Below are positions 6,951-14,224 of a DNA stretch of 20,291 nt, one piece after another (positions within the stretch are counted from its first letter, which is position 1; each line of letters begins with the position of its first letter). Position numbers and translations under genes: made by a program. Source of the DNA: DASWIP01 sp036397635 (GTDB taxonomy: Bacteria > Actinomycetota > AC-67); NCBI GenBank assembly GCA_036397635.1, contig DASWIP010000051.1, positions 1-20,291 of the forward strand, in the 5' to 3' direction. The notes beneath the pieces were generated by a model, which was given only the letters and a program-made list of their open reading frames with translations, searched no databases and was not told the origin of the DNA.

Positions 6951-8042
6951 ATGCGGAAGGCGGTCGTCGCAGGTTTGGCGCTGGCTCTGTTGGGCGCTGT
7001 CGCTCAGGCGCCCGCCGAGGAGCGAGTGATCGGCGACACGCAGGTGTTCGCCACGCTGCCGGCCGACGGTCCGGGCATGCCCGAGGGCATCGTCGTCCGC
7101 GACGGCGTGGTGTTCGTCTCGACGCACGTGTCGATCAGGGGCAACGGCAGCGGGCCGCCGTCGCGGATCTACCGGTACGACCTGGGGACCGGCGAGCTGC
7201 TCGGATCGATCGAGATCCAGGGCCAGAACCTGTCGGCGACCCACGGGGTGCTCGCGATGGCCTTCGATGCCGCCGGCCGGCTCTACGTGGTCGACCGGAA
7301 CCCCGGGCGCGTCCTGCGCATCGACCTGGGAACCGAGGGCCAACAGGTCTACGCGACCATCCCCGACCTGCCCGCCTGCGCGCCGGCGACCGAACCCGAC
7401 GGATCGTGCTCGCCGACGGCGCTGGACTCGGCCACCTTCGCCGACTACATCGCGTTCATGCCGGACGGGTCGATGATGGTGACCGACCTGGAGGCTGCGA
7501 CGATCTTCCGGGTTCCCGCAGGCGGCGGTCCAGCGCAGGTCTGGTACCAGGACGCGCGCTTCGACGCAATCTTCGGCCTCAACGGGATCGCCGTGGACCC
7601 CTCGGGCACCCACGTGACCTTCGCGATGACGGGGTCACAGCAGCCTGGCACCCCGGCGCAGGGCGTGATCTACCGCCTGCCCATCGTCGAGCAGCCGACG
7701 GCCGCCGACCTGGAGGTCGTCCACGTGTTCCCCGAGCCGGCCACCGGCCCCGACGGAATCGCCTTCGGTGCTGGGGGACGGTTGTACGTGGCCTTCGCCG
7801 GAGGCAACCAGGTTGCGATCCTGTCGCCGGAAGGCGAGGAGATCGCGCGGTTCCCCGACGCGGTCGCGAACCAGATGCAGGAGGTGCCCTACGACGTCCC
7901 CGCCAGCGTCGCCTTCGACGGGAACGGCTCACTGCTGGTCACCAACCAAAGCTTCTTCACCGCAACCCCCGAGCACTGGGTCGTCTTCGACGTCTGGGTC
8001 GACGACGTCGCCCTGCCGCTGATCGAGCCCGACCTGGCCTGA
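6951..8042 (+). CDS. secreted SMP-30/gluconolactonase-like beta-propeller protein
   Basis: A 363-aa protein with a signal peptide (residues 1–20, likely cleavage after AVAQA). The rest shows repeated beta-propeller blades of the SMP-30/NHL type: GMPEGIVVRDGVVFVST, GVLAMAFDAAGRLYVVDR, IAFMPDGSMMVTDLEAA, LNGIAVDPSGTHVTFAM, PDGIAFGAGGRLYVAFAGG and VPASVAFDGNGSLLVTNQ. Two Cys near residues 141–151 may form a local disulfide. Such proteins include lactonases and simple binding propellers; no catalytic assignment can be made. The ATG at 6951 is chosen for the AAGGGGG site 5–6 nt upstream and because the signal peptide starts there; the frame is open further upstream without support. It is followed by a hairpin at 8058. 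Confidence 0.82.
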   Translation: MRKAVVAGLALALLGAVAQAPAEERVIGDTQVFATLPADGPGMPEGIVVRDGVVFVSTHVSIRGNGSGPPSRIYRYDLGTGELLGSIEIQGQNLSATHGVLAMAFDAAGRLYVVDRNPGRVLRIDLGTEGQQVYATIPDLPACAPATEPDGSCSPTALDSATFADYIAFMPDGSMMVTDLEAATIFRVPAGGGPAQVWYQDARFDAIFGLNGIAVDPSGTHVTFAMTGSQQPGTPAQGVIYRLPIVEQPTAADLEVVHVFPEPATGPDGIAFGAGGRLYVAFAGGNQVAILSPEGEEIARFPDAVANQMQEVPYDVPASVAFDGNGSLLVTNQSFFTATPEHWVVFDVWVDDVALPLIEPDLA

Positions 8043-8057
8043 GGAGGCGCGAACGCG

Positions 8058-8081
8058 GGGCGCATGGTATCCATGCGTCCC
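8058..8081 (+). terminator. hairpin terminator candidate after the beta-propeller gene
   Basis: GGGCGCATGG (8058–8067), loop TAT, then CCATGCG-T-CCC (8071–8081): a 10-bp stem with one bulged T, 15 nt after the stop codon. No T-run follows. Confidence 0.55.
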
Positions 8082-8083
8082 AT

Positions 8084-8134
8084 CCGTCCGGTTCGCGCGC
8101 GCAGTTGGTTGCTTCCTCCCGCAGGACCGGACGG
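8084..8134 (+). promoter_or_regulatory. stem-loop in the leader of the phosphodiester glycosidase gene
   Basis: CCGTCCGGT (8084–8092) pairs perfectly with ACCGGACGG (8126–8134). Two more inner pairs (C–G and G·U) extend it to 11 bp around a 29-base loop. It ends 31 nt before the ATG at 8166. It may be an RNA leader structure or an operator; no riboswitch class is recognised. Confidence 0.35.
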
Positions 8135-8165
8135 CCACCCCGGCGAACCGTGGAGGGGACGCCCG

Positions 8166-9482
8166 ATGCATGCTCGTACGCGCACCACCACCCGCCGCAA
8201 AGTGCGCTTCGCGGCCCTGCTCGCCTGCGTCATGGTCACGAGCAGCTCGCTGGCCGGCGCCGGGCTGAACACGCCGGGCATCCGGGTCCCGGGCGGGTTC
8301 AAGGTGGCCGCGCGCGCGCGCCTCGCCGAAGGGGTGTACCGCTACACGATCACCAGCAAGCGGCCCCCACAACGCATCCACGTCGTGCGCGCGCCGGTCG
8401 GATCGGGCGCCACGCTCCGGCTCGCGCTCTCCCGCGGTCGCATCGCGGGGCCGTCGCCTCGTCTGTCACGAACGTCGGTCATGTGCAAGGCCGCGCGCTG
8501 CCTGGCAGGGGTGAACGGTTCGTTCTTCCGGAACCGCTCCGGGACGCCGCTGGGAGCGGTGGTGATGAACGGTGAGCCCGTGCAGTCGTCGCGGTCGCCG
8601 CGCGAGCAGCTGCTCGTCGCCCCCGACGGGTCGATGCGCTTCGGGAAGCTTCGGCTGCCCACGTCGCTGATCGCGCGATACCCCAAGCAGATCAAGGTCG
8701 CCGACCTCACCGCGACCGTCGATGGGCTGGATGAGGAACGCGTGCTGGTCGTCAACGGTGTCAACGTGTACCGCAAGCCCGACCAGACCATCCTGTACAC
8801 ATCTCGGTACGGGCCACGCACGCCGCGCGACGACCGGGGGGTCGAGCTGCTCGCGAAGATCATCGAGCCGGCGGGGCGGCTGCGGGTGAACCGGCCGACG
8901 ATCGTGCGCCCGTACGCGCTGCGTTGGCAGGGGAACTCACCGGTCAAGAGCAACACGGTTGTCCTCTCCGGTCGCGGCGACGGCGCCGACCAACTGGTTG
9001 CGTTATGGCGCGACATCAGCTCGGGGAAGGCGCGCGAGAAGCTGACCCTGACCGTGGGGACCTCGACGCCCACCTCGCAAAGCCTGGCGGGGCGACCCGT
9101 GCTCGTGAAGAACGGCAAGATCCAAAAGGTAGGCGATGACAGTCTGGCCCGGTCGCGGTCCCCGCGCACGATCATGGGCTGGAATGCCGACGGCGACGTG
9201 TTGCTCGTTACCATCGATGGCCGGCAGCGCGGCGCGCGCGGGATGACGCTCGCGGAGGCGGCACGGTTCGCGCGGCGGCTTGGGATGGTGGGAGCGCTCA
9301 ACCTCGACGGCGGCGGATCGACGACCTACGCCGAGCGCGGGAAGCTGCGGAACGTACCCAGCGATGCGCTCGTCATCCGGGGCGGCAAAGTCGTGCGCAC
9401 CAGTGCGACCTATCGATGGGATCGTGTACGACGACATGTCGAGCGGCCCGTCTCAACCGCCGTGCTGCTGGTGCCCGCATAG
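8166..9482 (+). CDS. secreted phosphodiester glycosidase (NAGPA) domain protein
   Basis: A 438-aa protein with an Arg-rich N-terminus and hydrophobic signal (about residues 12–33, FAALLACVMVTSSSLAGAG). The C-terminal part is the phosphodiester glycosidase domain known from lysosomal NAGPA and bacterial exopolysaccharide proteins. It has AGVNGSFFRN, PLGAVVMNGEPVQS, RSPRTIMGWNADGDVLLVTIDGR (as separate blocks) and the hallmark LNLDGGGSTT at about 378–387. In characterised members the domain cleaves N-acetylglucosamine phosphodiesters; here a role on cell-wall or surface glycans is an inference. ATG 8166 follows GGAGGGG at about 8153–8159, and the open frame extends upstream without meaning. A leader stem-loop precedes it; tRNA-Val follows 41 nt after the stop. 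Confidence 0.88.
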   Translation: MHARTRTTTRRKVRFAALLACVMVTSSSLAGAGLNTPGIRVPGGFKVAARARLAEGVYRYTITSKRPPQRIHVVRAPVGSGATLRLALSRGRIAGPSPRLSRTSVMCKAARCLAGVNGSFFRNRSGTPLGAVVMNGEPVQSSRSPREQLLVAPDGSMRFGKLRLPTSLIARYPKQIKVADLTATVDGLDEERVLVVNGVNVYRKPDQTILYTSRYGPRTPRDDRGVELLAKIIEPAGRLRVNRPTIVRPYALRWQGNSPVKSNTVVLSGRGDGADQLVALWRDISSGKAREKLTLTVGTSTPTSQSLAGRPVLVKNGKIQKVGDDSLARSRSPRTIMGWNADGDVLLVTIDGRQRGARGMTLAEAARFARRLGMVGALNLDGGGSTTYAERGKLRNVPSDALVIRGGKVVRTSATYRWDRVRRHVERPVSTAVLLVPA

Positions 9483-9507
9483 CGTTCCTGGGCCACGGCG
9501 CCTCGGC

Positions 9508-9513
9508 TATACT
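9508..9513 (+). promoter_or_regulatory. -10 box of the tRNA-Val promoter
   Basis: TATACT ends 10 nt before the first base of the tRNA. The hexamer 17 nt upstream (TTCCTG, 9485–9490) is a weak -35. The 5' leader of the transcript would be only a few bases. Confidence 0.6.
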
Positions 9514-9523
9514 CCGGGCTTCC

Positions 9524-9595
9524 GGGCGCATAGCTCAGCGGGAGAGCACTGCCTTCACACGGCAGGGGTCAGAGGTTCAAATCCTCTTGCGCCCA
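9524..9595 (+). tRNA. tRNA-Val (anticodon CAC)
   Basis: A full 72-nt cloverleaf can be drawn: acceptor GGGCGCA/TGCGCCC; D-arm GCTC-AGCGGGA-GAGC; anticodon stem CTGCC/GGCAG with loop TTCACAC; five-base variable loop GGGTC; T-arm AGAGG-TTCAAAT-CCTCT; discriminator A at 9595. The anticodon CAC reads GTG valine codons. CCA is not encoded. All stems are fully paired. Confidence 0.97.
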
Positions 9596-9629
9596 CTCTT
9601 GCGCCCACTTGACCACGCCCACTTGACCA
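9585..9629 (+). repeat. tandem duplications of the tRNA-Val 3' end
   Basis: TCTTGCGCCCAC (9585–9596, end of the tRNA plus one base) is repeated exactly at 9597–9608. CGCCCACTTGACCA (9602–9615) is then repeated exactly at 9616–9629. The core CGCCCAC therefore occurs three times. This is either replication slippage or the scar of an element that used the tRNA 3' end as an attachment site. Confidence 0.85.
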
Positions 9630-9969
9630 TCGGGTAGCCGAACTGGCCCGCAGCAATCCGAATGTTCTCGCATGCGCCGCATACCTCCACGGTGTGCCAC
9701 GCATGCAAGATCGCTCGGGATGCGAGCGCGAGGGACTCCCCAGCGATCACTCGGTTCGCGCACCCGGTCTCTTGCCCACTCTCCGTGGGACCCCGCACTC
9801 TGGACCCTCTCCACACTTCCTCGCACAAGCCTCCGCCCATCTCGGCCTACCTCGGTCATTTCCGGCATCAAGTTGGAGCAGGCATCGACCGATTAGTCGG
9901 TTGTGGCTATTGCCGTGCGCTCCGAGTGGCCGCAGAGTGAGGGCGAGCGTAAAGCTGATGGGAGAAGCG
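9596..9969. other. intergenic region between tRNA-Val and the response regulator
   Basis: This 374-base stretch begins with the tRNA 3'-end duplications. No gene is supported. A minus-strand frame from ATG 9840 to a stop at 9577 (inside the tRNA) has GC-rich third positions at about 9600–9730, but it has no ribosome site and no recognised domain. A small stem, ACCGA-TTAG-TCGGT, lies at 9888–9901. The ribosome site of the response regulator (GGGAGAAG) is at 9960–9967. I see no clear promoter for that gene. Confidence 0.5.
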
Positions 9970-10437
9970 ATGGCCAAGATCCTGGTTGTGGATGACGAGC
10001 CCGATGTCCGCGCGGTTGTTGAGGAGACGCTCAAGCTCGCCGGCCACGATGTCGTGACCGCCGTCGACGGCGAAGACGCGCTCGCGAAGATCGAACGGCG
10101 GCGCTACGACCTGGTGGTGCTCGACATCATGATGCCCAAGCTCGACGGGTACGCGGTGCTGCAACGGATCCGCGCGATGCCGTCGCGCGTCGACATGCCG
10201 GTCGTGGTCCTCACGGCGAAGCACGATCCGGATGGGGTCATGCGAGAGTTCGAGTACGGCGCCGTCGATCACATCGCGAAGCCGTTCCACGTCGCCGAGC
10301 TGGAGCGCACCGTGGAGCGCGTCCTGAACGCACCCGAGGCCGCCGAGCGGCATCGGAACAGCGTGGCGACCGACGCCCAGGTCTACAGTTCGATGGCCGG
10401 CCTGTTCGCCGAGGCGCAGCAGAGCTCGCAGCACTGA
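9970..10437 (+). CDS. single-domain response regulator (CheY-like receiver)
   Basis: A 155-aa cytoplasmic phospho-receiver protein. It has the acidic pair Asp8/Asp9 in ILVVDDEPD, the phosphorylated Asp52 in VVLDIMMPKLDGY, Thr82 in VVVLTAK and Lys104 in HIAKPFH, so the full active site is present. About 35 residues after the receiver (EAAERHRNSVATDAQVYSS and on) form no DNA-binding or enzymatic output domain. It would act by protein contact or as a phosphorelay shuttle; the partner kinase is not in the window. ATG 9970 is chosen for GGGAGAAG just upstream and the canonical MAKILVVDD start. An in-frame ATG at 9958 lacks a comparable ribosome site. Confidence 0.92.
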   Translation: MAKILVVDDEPDVRAVVEETLKLAGHDVVTAVDGEDALAKIERRRYDLVVLDIMMPKLDGYAVLQRIRAMPSRVDMPVVVLTAKHDPDGVMREFEYGAVDHIAKPFHVAELERTVERVLNAPEAAERHRNSVATDAQVYSSMAGLFAEAQQSSQH

Positions 10438-10507
10438 TACGGGACTGAGCCCGGACTCGCACTGAGCCGGGGCGGGGCCGACCACGTCCCAGGCGACCCG
10501 GCGCCTG

Positions 10508-10513
10508 TAGCAT
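10508..10513 (+). promoter_or_regulatory. -10 box for the metalloprotease–thrS–HIT operon (leaderless type)
   Basis: TAGCAT ends 6 nt before the ATG at 10520, and no ribosome site is present between them. No clear -35 is seen at 17 bases. The spacing matches the other leaderless starts in this window. Confidence 0.45.
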
Positions 10514-10519
10514 CGTTGT

Positions 10520-11752
10520 ATGACCCGCGCGTTCCTCTTCACCGTCTCGACGCTGCTCGCCCTGTCCGGTCTCGCACCTGCGGTAGCGCAGACCGACGAC
10601 TGGCGCGCGCCGGTCCTCGCGCTGCTCGAGCAGCGCGCGCGCGCCGTCCTCGACGGCGACGAAGCCGCGTTCATGGCCACGATGGAGGGCGCGCCTCGAA
10701 CGTTCCGCGAGCAGCGCCGCACCTGGTTCTTCCGCATGCAGGATCTGCCGGTGGACCGCTACGCGCTCGAGCCGGGCCTGCACACCTACGAGGATCTCGC
10801 GCCGGCGCTCGCGCGGCTACCGGCCGGCGACGAGGTGCACGTGATCGAGGTCGACGAGCGCATGGGGCTCGCGGGCTACGACGCCGAGCCGGCGCTGGAG
10901 ACCATCTACTTCACGGTCGTGCGACGCGGTGATCGCTGGAGCATCGTCGCCGACGAGGATCTGGAGGATCTCGGGTTCCTGTCCGCGCGCGCGATGTGGG
11001 ACTTCGCGCCGGTGCGCATCAGCGAGCGCGACGGCGTCATGGTGATCTACCAGGGCAACCGGTCGCAGGCCGAGCAGATCCGCGACGCGACGATCGATGC
11101 CGGGGGGCGCGTCCAGGATGATTGGCCGCTGCGCTGGCGGCCCCGCGTCGTCGTGATGATCCCGCGCTCGGCCGACGACCTCGCGCGCATCCTCGGGACT
11201 ACCATCGATCTGGGACCGTTCGTTGCCTTCGCGGCGTCGAACGCGTACCGCGACGCGCAGGGCTCCTACGATCTGGTCGGGTACCGCATCTTCGTCCAGC
11301 CCGAAACGTTCTTCGGGTACTCACGCTCGTTCCAGGCCGAGACGCTCGGTCACGAGATGCTGCACTACGCGACCCGCCCGATCGCGGGCGCGTTCACCAC
11401 ATCGTGGCTGGAGGAGGGGGTCGCGCAGATCTTCGGCGAGCGCGGATCCCTGCGTGTGCCCGATCTGGCGCGTGACGCGCGGTCGATCTCGGGCCTGCCG
11501 GAGGACCACCGTTTCTTCATCGGGCCCAACATCCACCGCTCGTATCAGGCCAGCGCGCATTTCATGCGGTACGTTCGCGATCGCTTCGGCACGAACCGTG
11601 CGGCGCGCTTCTACCGGGCGGTCGGCGCGGAAAGCACCGTGTCCTTGGGGACGGACCGGTATCATCTGGACCGCGCCGCCCGCAGGGTGCTCGACACGGG
11701 ATTCGACGCGCTGGAACGAGCCTGGCTGAGAAGCGTGAGGGAGGAGTTCTGA
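10520..11752 (+). CDS. secreted zinc metalloprotease of the peptidase MA (gluzincin) type
   Basis: A 410-aa protein with a signal peptide (residues 1–23, ALSGLAPAVAQ). The catalytic zinc motif is HEMLH at 278–282 (HExxH), followed 17 residues later by WLEEGVAQ, where Glu299 is the probable third zinc ligand. This spacing and the WLxEG pattern are those of MA-like peptidases. The N-terminal part (30–150) resembles an NTF2-like fold region (AVLDGDEAAFMATM, VVRRGDRWSIVADED) and may be an accessory domain. The substrate is unknown; it should act outside the membrane. No ribosome site is seen, and a -10-like TAGCAT 6 nt before the ATG suggests a leaderless mRNA. Its TGA overlaps the thrS ATG by one base, so an exported protease is translationally tied to a cytoplasmic tRNA synthetase. 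Confidence 0.82.
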   Translation: MTRAFLFTVSTLLALSGLAPAVAQTDDWRAPVLALLEQRARAVLDGDEAAFMATMEGAPRTFREQRRTWFFRMQDLPVDRYALEPGLHTYEDLAPALARLPAGDEVHVIEVDERMGLAGYDAEPALETIYFTVVRRGDRWSIVADEDLEDLGFLSARAMWDFAPVRISERDGVMVIYQGNRSQAEQIRDATIDAGGRVQDDWPLRWRPRVVVMIPRSADDLARILGTTIDLGPFVAFAASNAYRDAQGSYDLVGYRIFVQPETFFGYSRSFQAETLGHEMLHYATRPIAGAFTTSWLEEGVAQIFGERGSLRVPDLARDARSISGLPEDHRFFIGPNIHRSYQASAHFMRYVRDRFGTNRAARFYRAVGAESTVSLGTDRYHLDRAARRVLDTGFDALERAWLRSVREEF

Positions 11753-13548
11753 TGCCGCCGAGTGTCGCGCTCACCGACGGACGTCAGATCGACCTCGCGT
11801 CCGAAGAGGGTCGCGAGGTCCTGCGGCACTCCACGGCGCATGTGATGGCGCAGGCGGTCTGCGATCTGTTCCCCAACGCCAAGTACGCGATCGGTCCGTC
11901 CATCGAGGACGGCTTCTATTACGACTTCGACATCGGCCGTCCGTTCACACCCGAGGATCTGGAGAAGATCGAGGGACGGATGCGCGAGATCATCGCCGAG
12001 GCGCAGCCGTTCGAACGCGAGGAGCTGTCGCGCGATGAGGCGTTGAAACGCTTCGACGATCAGCCGTTCAAACGCGAGATCATCGAAGGCGTCGACGAGG
12101 CCGAAGGCGCCGGTCCGACGATCACCGTGTTCCGCAACGCCGGCTGGGAAGACCTGTGCCGCGGGCCGCACGTGGAAACCACCAAGTTGGTGCCGGCCTT
12201 CAGGCTGATGCGGGTCGCCGGGGCGTACTGGCGCGGCGACGAGCGCAGGCCGATGCTGCAGCGCATCTACGGCACGGCGTGGGAATCGCCGAAAGCGCTG
12301 AAGGCGCACCTGAAGATGCTCGAGGAGGCCGAGAAGCGCGATCACCGGCGTCTCGGCCGCGAGCTCGACCTGTATTCGTGGCCCGACGAGGTCGGACCGG
12401 CTATGGCGGTGTGGCACCCGAAAGGGGCCATCCTGAGGATGACGCTGGAGAACCTCTCGCGCGAGATGCATCTGGCGAGGGGCTACGACCCCGTGTTCAC
12501 GCCGCACGTCGGGCGTAGCGTGCTGTGGGAGACCTCGGGGCACCTTGGCTTCTACCGGGAGAACATGTTTCCCCCTATGACGACCGACGAAGGGCACGAG
12601 TACTTCGCCAAGCCGATGAACTGCCCGTTCCATCTGCTGATCTACCGGTCGCGCACCCGTTCGTACCGTGAGCTGCCGATCAGGCTGAGCGAGCTCGGCA
12701 CCGTCTACCGGTACGAGCGTTCGGGCGTGCTGCATGGGCTGCTCCGCGCGCGCGGTCTCACCCAGGACGACTCGCACATCTTCTGCCGTCCGGATCAGGT
12801 CGTCGACGAGCTGGTCGGGGTGATCGACTTCCTCCGCGACTTGTACAGCACGGTCGGCCTCGGGCCCGATCGCGTGCGCTTCTCGACCAGGCCCGACGAT
12901 TCGGTGGGCTCCGACGAGTTGTGGGAGCTGGCCGAGGGTGCGATCCCGCAGGCGCTCGAGCGGGCGAAGTTGGCGTACGTCGTCGACGAGGGAGACGGCG
13001 CGTTCTACGGGCCCAAGATCGATATCGACGTCCGCGACGCGATCGGCCGGTTCTGGCAGGTCGCGACGATCCAGGTGGACTTCCAGATGCCCGAGCGTTT
13101 CGGGCTGGAGTACACAGACGAGGACAACACGCGGCAGCGGCCGGTGATGATTCACCGCGCACTGTTCGGTGCGGTCGAGCGATTCATCGGCGTACTGGTC
13201 GAGCATTTCGCCGGATCGTTCCCGACGTGGTTGGCTCCGGTCCAGACCGTGATCGTGCCGATCGCCGACCGGCACAACGACCATGCCGATGCGCTGGCCG
13301 AGCAGCTACGCGCGCGCGGCGTACGCGTCGAGGTCGACGCGTCGAGGGACACGATGCAGGCGAAGGTGCGCAACGCCGAGATGCAGAAGGCGCCGTACGT
13401 GCTGGTGGTCGGGGACAAGGAGATAGAGAACGGCACCGTGGCCGTGCGCCCGCGCGCATCCAAGCCGAAGTTCGGCATCCCCTTCGACGAGTTCGCCGGC
13501 AACGTGGTCGAGGAGATCGCGGCGCGCGAGCAGGAACACCGGTATTGA
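11752..13548 (+). CDS. thrS: threonine–tRNA ligase (no TGS domain)
   Basis: Charges tRNA-Thr with threonine in the cytoplasm. The second-additional/editing domain has HSTAHVMA (His26, His30) and CRGPH (Cys136, His140), the usual site for hydrolysing Ser-tRNA-Thr. The class II core has MNCPFH (zinc ligand Cys291), RYERSGVLHGLLRARG (motif 2), and TQDDSHIFC with His342, the second zinc ligand. Motif 3 is within the MIHRALFGAVERF region, and the anticodon-binding domain begins at about residue 495 (PVQTVIVPIADRHNDHA). At 598 aa it lacks the N-terminal TGS domain: editing begins at residue 20. The ATG is fixed by GGGAGGAG upstream and the one-base overlap with the protease stop, so the TGS domain is not simply missed. 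It is followed by HIT, overlapping one base. Confidence 0.96.
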   Translation: MPPSVALTDGRQIDLASEEGREVLRHSTAHVMAQAVCDLFPNAKYAIGPSIEDGFYYDFDIGRPFTPEDLEKIEGRMREIIAEAQPFEREELSRDEALKRFDDQPFKREIIEGVDEAEGAGPTITVFRNAGWEDLCRGPHVETTKLVPAFRLMRVAGAYWRGDERRPMLQRIYGTAWESPKALKAHLKMLEEAEKRDHRRLGRELDLYSWPDEVGPAMAVWHPKGAILRMTLENLSREMHLARGYDPVFTPHVGRSVLWETSGHLGFYRENMFPPMTTDEGHEYFAKPMNCPFHLLIYRSRTRSYRELPIRLSELGTVYRYERSGVLHGLLRARGLTQDDSHIFCRPDQVVDELVGVIDFLRDLYSTVGLGPDRVRFSTRPDDSVGSDELWELAEGAIPQALERAKLAYVVDEGDGAFYGPKIDIDVRDAIGRFWQVATIQVDFQMPERFGLEYTDEDNTRQRPVMIHRALFGAVERFIGVLVEHFAGSFPTWLAPVQTVIVPIADRHNDHADALAEQLRARGVRVEVDASRDTMQAKVRNAEMQKAPYVLVVGDKEIENGTVAVRPRASKPKFGIPFDEFAGNVVEEIAAREQEHRY

Positions 13549-14033
13549 TGGACCGGCTCTGGACCCCCTGGCGGATGGCGTACATCAAAGGCGAGGCTCG
13601 GCACCCGGGATGCGTGTTCTGCGACATGCCGGCCGACGATCCGGCGAAGGATCGCGAGAACCTGATCCTCGCGCGCGGTGAGCGCGCGTTCGTGATCATG
13701 AACAAGTACCCGTACAACGCCGGCCACTTGATGGTCGCCGCCTACCGTCACGTCGCGCGCTACGAACAACTCGATCCCGAGGAGCACGCAGAGATGTCTG
13801 CGCTGACCGCTCGATGCATCCGAGCGCTCGAGCAGGTCTACCAGCCCGAGGGGTACAACATCGGGGTGAACCTCGGCCGCGCGGCGGGGGCAGGCATCGT
13901 GGACCACCTCCACGGCCACATCGTGCCACGGTGGAACGGCGACACGAACTACATGACAACGGTCGGCGAGACCAAGGTGCTCCCCGAGACGCTGGATCAG
14001 ACCTACGACAACCTGTTGCCGCTGCTGGGGTAA
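13548..14033 (+). CDS. HIT-family protein (likely Ap4A phosphorylase/hydrolase)
   Basis: A 161-aa cytoplasmic histidine-triad protein. The triad is HLHGHIV at 121–127, with His123 the likely nucleophile that takes the nucleotidyl group. Cys22 and Cys25 (GCVFC), with further residues such as His61, could bind zinc as in other HIT proteins. The mycobacterial homolog in the same place (between thrS and pgsA, Rv2613c) is reported as a diadenosine tetraphosphate phosphorylase, which is the best guess here. Ap4A is a side product of aminoacyl-tRNA synthetases, so co-translation with thrS makes sense, though that is inference. The start ATG overlaps the thrS TGA (TGATG). A long-range RNA stem begins right after its stop. 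Confidence 0.92.
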   Translation: MDRLWTPWRMAYIKGEARHPGCVFCDMPADDPAKDRENLILARGERAFVIMNKYPYNAGHLMVAAYRHVARYEQLDPEEHAEMSALTARCIRALEQVYQPEGYNIGVNLGRAAGAGIVDHLHGHIVPRWNGDTNYMTTVGETKVLPETLDQTYDNLLPLLG

Positions 14034-14034
14034 G

Positions 14035-14118
14035 CCGGGAAGGCTGCAAGGGAGCCATCGGGGGGAGTACCAGAGGCGTCGCGGGGAGCCTGGTTGAGCT
14101 GCTCGATCAGCCTTCCGG
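14035..14118 (+). ncRNA. candidate structured RNA or terminator after the HIT gene
   Basis: CCGGGAAGGCTG (14035–14046), starting one base after the HIT stop codon, pairs with CAGCCTTCCGG (14108–14118): 11 pairs with one bulged G. It encloses about 61 nt rich in G. A closed multi-helix domain is plausible, but no known riboswitch or RNA family is recognised. It may end the protease–thrS–HIT transcript or lead the GAF gene at 14225. No T-run follows. Confidence 0.35.
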
Positions 14119-14224
14119 ATAGTCATTCCGTCCCATTGACGCCCTCGCCGCGCGACCCACAGAGTGGATCCGTGCCGCGCGGTGGAAGCATGATCGCCCG
14201 GGATCGAGTGGGTGGAGGGGACAG

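Noticed and set aside
5955..7613. A 552-codon minus-strand open frame
   Set aside because: It runs antisense through the beta-propeller gene and across the lipoprotein gene in another frame; the translation has no domain and is a high-GC artefact.
8084..8134. A shared GTCCGG/CCGGAC element with the hairpin inside egtA (2234–2250)
   Set aside because: Only the 7-bp GC-rich arms are similar; spacing and context differ, so chance is likely.
6377..8575. A 732-codon plus-strand open frame
   Set aside because: It overlaps three supported genes in a different frame and is Arg/Gly/Pro-rich throughout, typical of shadow frames in GC-rich DNA.
9569..9871. A minus-strand frame reading through the tRNA and ending in a DLNL-type tail
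   Set aside because: This tail is the common false translation of an antisense tRNA.
9694..9969. An N-terminal extension of the response regulator
   Set aside because: No conserved content; the receiver starts at MAKILVVDD with its own ribosome site.
11662..13284. A 540-codon minus-strand open frame opposite thrS
   Set aside because: It is the antisense of an unmistakable threonyl-tRNA synthetase.
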